Positions 5,144 through 6,612 of a stretch of 6,612 bases of DNA are shown here, in pieces; positions within the stretch are counted from its first letter, which is position 1, and each line of letters opens with the position of its first letter. The notes below the pieces were generated by a model. The model was not told the origin of the DNA. It was given only the letters and a program-made list of their open reading frames with translations, and searched no databases. Location: contig CAIPVD010000289.1 of the NCBI GenBank assembly GCA_903868375.1, forward strand, positions 1 to 6,612. The letters are read 5' to 3'. This DNA comes from an uncultured delta proteobacterium. Its GTDB lineage: Bacteria > UBA10199 > GCA-002796325 > 1-14-0-20-49-13. Position numbers and translations under genes: made by a program.

Positions 5144-5913
5144 AGTATAAGCATATCGGTGATCTGCACAGCGATCACATCGACAATTATGACCAAAAGA
5201 GATGCGAGCACCACCGCAGAATTTGCGGCAATGCCTACGCTTTCCGTTCCGCGCCCCGCCGTATATCCTTTATAGCATCCGACTAAACCGATCACTCCTC
5301 CAAAAAAGAACGATTTAATGACAGCCGGCAACAAATCACCAAATCCAATATGTGCTAACGCCTGCGAGAAGAACAAGACGAAGGTCACATCTCCCTTAAT
5401 ATTTGCTCCCGCCCAGCTTCCCAATATGGCGAGCGCGTCGGCGTATAGAATGAGTAAAGGTATCATAAGCGTTGCGGCCAGCACCCTTGTTACAACTAAA
5501 AATCTCATGGGATTTGTGGACGACACTTCCATGGCGTCGATCTGCTCCGTAACTTTCATCGAGCCTAGTTCAGCACCCATGCTCGAACCGATCTTTCCCG
5601 CGCATATTAAAGCTATTATAGCCGGCCCCATTTCTCTGATGAGCGAGACGGCTACCATACCCGGAAGCATGGCTACCGCTCCGAACTTAACAAGTGTGGG
5701 ACGCGATTGAATCGTCAACACCAGCCCTAGAATAATGCCGGTTATTGAAACAAGCGGTAAAGATTTATATCCAACTTGAAAACACTGGCGCAAAAATTCC
5801 CTGACTTCGAAATCGCGCGAAAACGTTTCCTTGACCGTACGCAACGCGAATAAAAAAGCGTCTGCTATCGCCGTTAAAAGATCATTTACCTTCGCTGGAA
5901 CAAACATATTCAT
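5140..5913 (-). CDS. mlaE: MlaE-family lipid ABC transporter permease
   Basis: The 257-residue inner-membrane permease has an amphipathic N-terminal segment and about five or six hydrophobic helices. Family motifs are clear: LVSITGIILGLVLTIQS (54-70), the conserved cytoplasmic coupling segment REMGPAIIALICAGKIGSSM...GSMKVTEQIDAMEV (93-130), NPMRFLVVTRVLA, and the C-terminal GCYKGYTAGRGTESVGIAANSAVV (212-235). In Mla systems two copies sit beneath the MlaD ring and pass phospholipid between inner membrane and carrier. Start: ATG at 5913 with a modest AGG five bases upstream; an ATG two codons later is possible. It begins 25 bases after the response regulator stop and overlaps mlaF by four bases, supporting one operon. 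Confidence 0.93.
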   Translation of the reverse strand: MNMFVPAKVNDLLTAIADAFLFALRTVKETFSRDFEVREFLRQCFQVGYKSLPLVSITGIILGLVLTIQSRPTLVKFGAVAMLPGMVAVSLIREMGPAIIALICAGKIGSSMGAELGSMKVTEQIDAMEVSSTNPMRFLVVTRVLAATLMIPLLILYADALAILGSWAGANIKGDVTFVLFFSQALAHIGFGDLLPAVIKSFFFGGVIGLVGCYKGYTAGRGTESVGIAANSAVVLASLLVIIVDVIAVQITDMLIL

Positions 5914-5938
5914 AGTAACCTAGTTTCTCCATAGCCAA

Positions 5939-6612
5939 CTATTTTTCGGTAAGTGACCGCTTAACCGCGTATTGAATAAGTTCGTGGGAATTATTCAGTT
6001 TCAGCTTATCCTTAATATTCGCGTAATGAGATTCGATCGTCTTCACGCTCACATATAACTCGTCGGATATCTTTTGAGTGGTGTAACCCTGGCCTACGAG
6101 TTGCAAAACCTCCAACTCGCGATCTGTTAGCGTCTCATGAGACGCACCGGCAGCAACCGTTCCTCCTCCAATGAATTTCTGTATCAGCTTATCGTTCCAC
6201 TTGGCACTCACGTAAATATCTCCGCTCAAAACCTTGCGGATGGCGCTGACAACATGTTCAGATGCTTCCTGCTTCGTTAAATAACCTTTAGCCCCGGCAC
6301 GCAAGGCTCGTTCCAGATAGACCGATTCGTCGTACATTGAAACGATCAACACGAACATTTTAGGGTACTTGGCAAGAATATTCTTGGTCAGCTCTATCCC
6401 GCTGGTTCCTCTTAAAGAAATATCGACAAGCACCAGATCAGGCTTTACCTTTTCGATGACCTGCATGGCAGATACGGCATCATCGGCTTCACCGACAATG
6501 ATCATATCTTTTTCCTGCCCTATAAGCAGTGCTATCCCTCGCCGAACGATGGGATGATCGTCGATGATGACTATCTTCGTCTTTTCATTCTTTGCCTTTT
6601 TAGGCAGATCGG
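5939..6612 (-). CDS. NarL/LuxR-type two-component response regulator (5' end outside window)
   Basis: The frame stays open to the right edge, giving 223 visible residues with no ATG, GTG or TTG in the first 35; the true start is therefore just outside the window, and the internal ATG at 6505 would delete the first strand of the receiver. Receiver domain about 10-128: acidic pair D17 D18 in IVIIDDHPIV, phosphoacceptor D63 in PDLVLVDISLRG, S91 and K113 (GYLTKQE) all present, so it should be phosphorylatable. C-terminal GerE/LuxR helix-turn-helix about 158-223 (LTDRELEVLQLVGQGYTTQKISDELYVSVKTIESHYANIKDKL). It binds DNA as a dimer when phosphorylated, by family knowledge. The cognate kinase may lie upstream, outside the window. 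Placement 25 bases before mlaE suggests co-transcription with the lipid transporter, an uncommon arrangement. Confidence 0.92.
   Translation of the reverse strand, partial: DLPKKAKNEKTKIVIIDDHPIVRRGIALLIGQEKDMIIVGEADDAVSAMQVIEKVKPDLVLVDISLRGTSGIELTKNILAKYPKMFVLIVSMYDESVYLERALRAGAKGYLTKQEASEHVVSAIRKVLSGDIYVSAKWNDKLIQKFIGGGTVAAGASHETLTDRELEVLQLVGQGYTTQKISDELYVSVKTIESHYANIKDKLKLNNSHELIQYAVKRSLTEK

Noticed and set aside
5318..5710. 130-codon plus-strand open frame
   Set aside because: Antisense to the conserved permease core of mlaE; no independent evidence.
5939..6505. ATG at 6505 as the response regulator start
   Set aside because: It would remove the acidic DD pair and first receiver strand, which are clearly encoded in frame at 6506-6612.

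Overview
The window comes from a Gram-negative (diderm) bacterium of moderate GC content with AT-rich intergenic gaps. The evidence is a MlaE/MlaF/MlaD lipid-transport set, an OmpA-type peptidoglycan-binding protein, an outer-membrane beta-barrel and a DUF883 membrane-anchored protein. The phylum cannot be fixed from these genes; a deltaproteobacterial, Nitrospirota-like or Omnitrophota-like lineage would all fit. Every supported gene lies on the minus strand, so transcription runs from high to low coordinates. No gap exceeds about 120 bases, and I see no RNA gene, mobile element or CRISPR array.

First transcription block (6612 to 3639): a NarL/LuxR-type response regulator whose N-terminus runs off the right edge, then mlaE, mlaF and mlaD homologues. 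Gaps are 25 bases, a 4-base ATGA overlap, and 11 bases, so this is almost certainly one operon. It encodes permease, ATPase and substrate-binding MCE subunit of a retrograde/anterograde phospholipid transporter. No mlaC or mlaB follows, and a transcription regulator heads the visible part.

Second block (3620 to 3088): a promoter-like element, then two unrecognised 70-codon genes. Third block (3091 to 1204): a second copy of the same promoter-like element, then a secreted Big_5 + DUF3494 (ice-binding-like) protein and a small outer-membrane beta-barrel, 25 bases apart. The two promoter copies match at 36 of 42 positions and each contains a near-palindrome of the form CTAGGGGATTTCCCTAG. They probably place both units under one regulator.

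Fourth block (about 1193 to 135): an OmpA-domain protein followed by a DUF883 protein. Fifth block (about 120 to the left edge): the first six codons of a gene starting MLWTIA, typical of the lmo0937/DUF5670 family of tiny membrane proteins. Blocks four and five share a second, different upstream element (25 of 32 positions identical), suggesting a second small regulon of envelope or stress proteins.

The theme is cell-envelope upkeep and probably stress response: lipid transport, peptidoglycan tethering, surface or secreted adhesion/ice-binding-like protein, and small membrane proteins. The most interesting content is regulatory: two different promoter families, each used twice within 6.6 kb, plus two orphan small genes.
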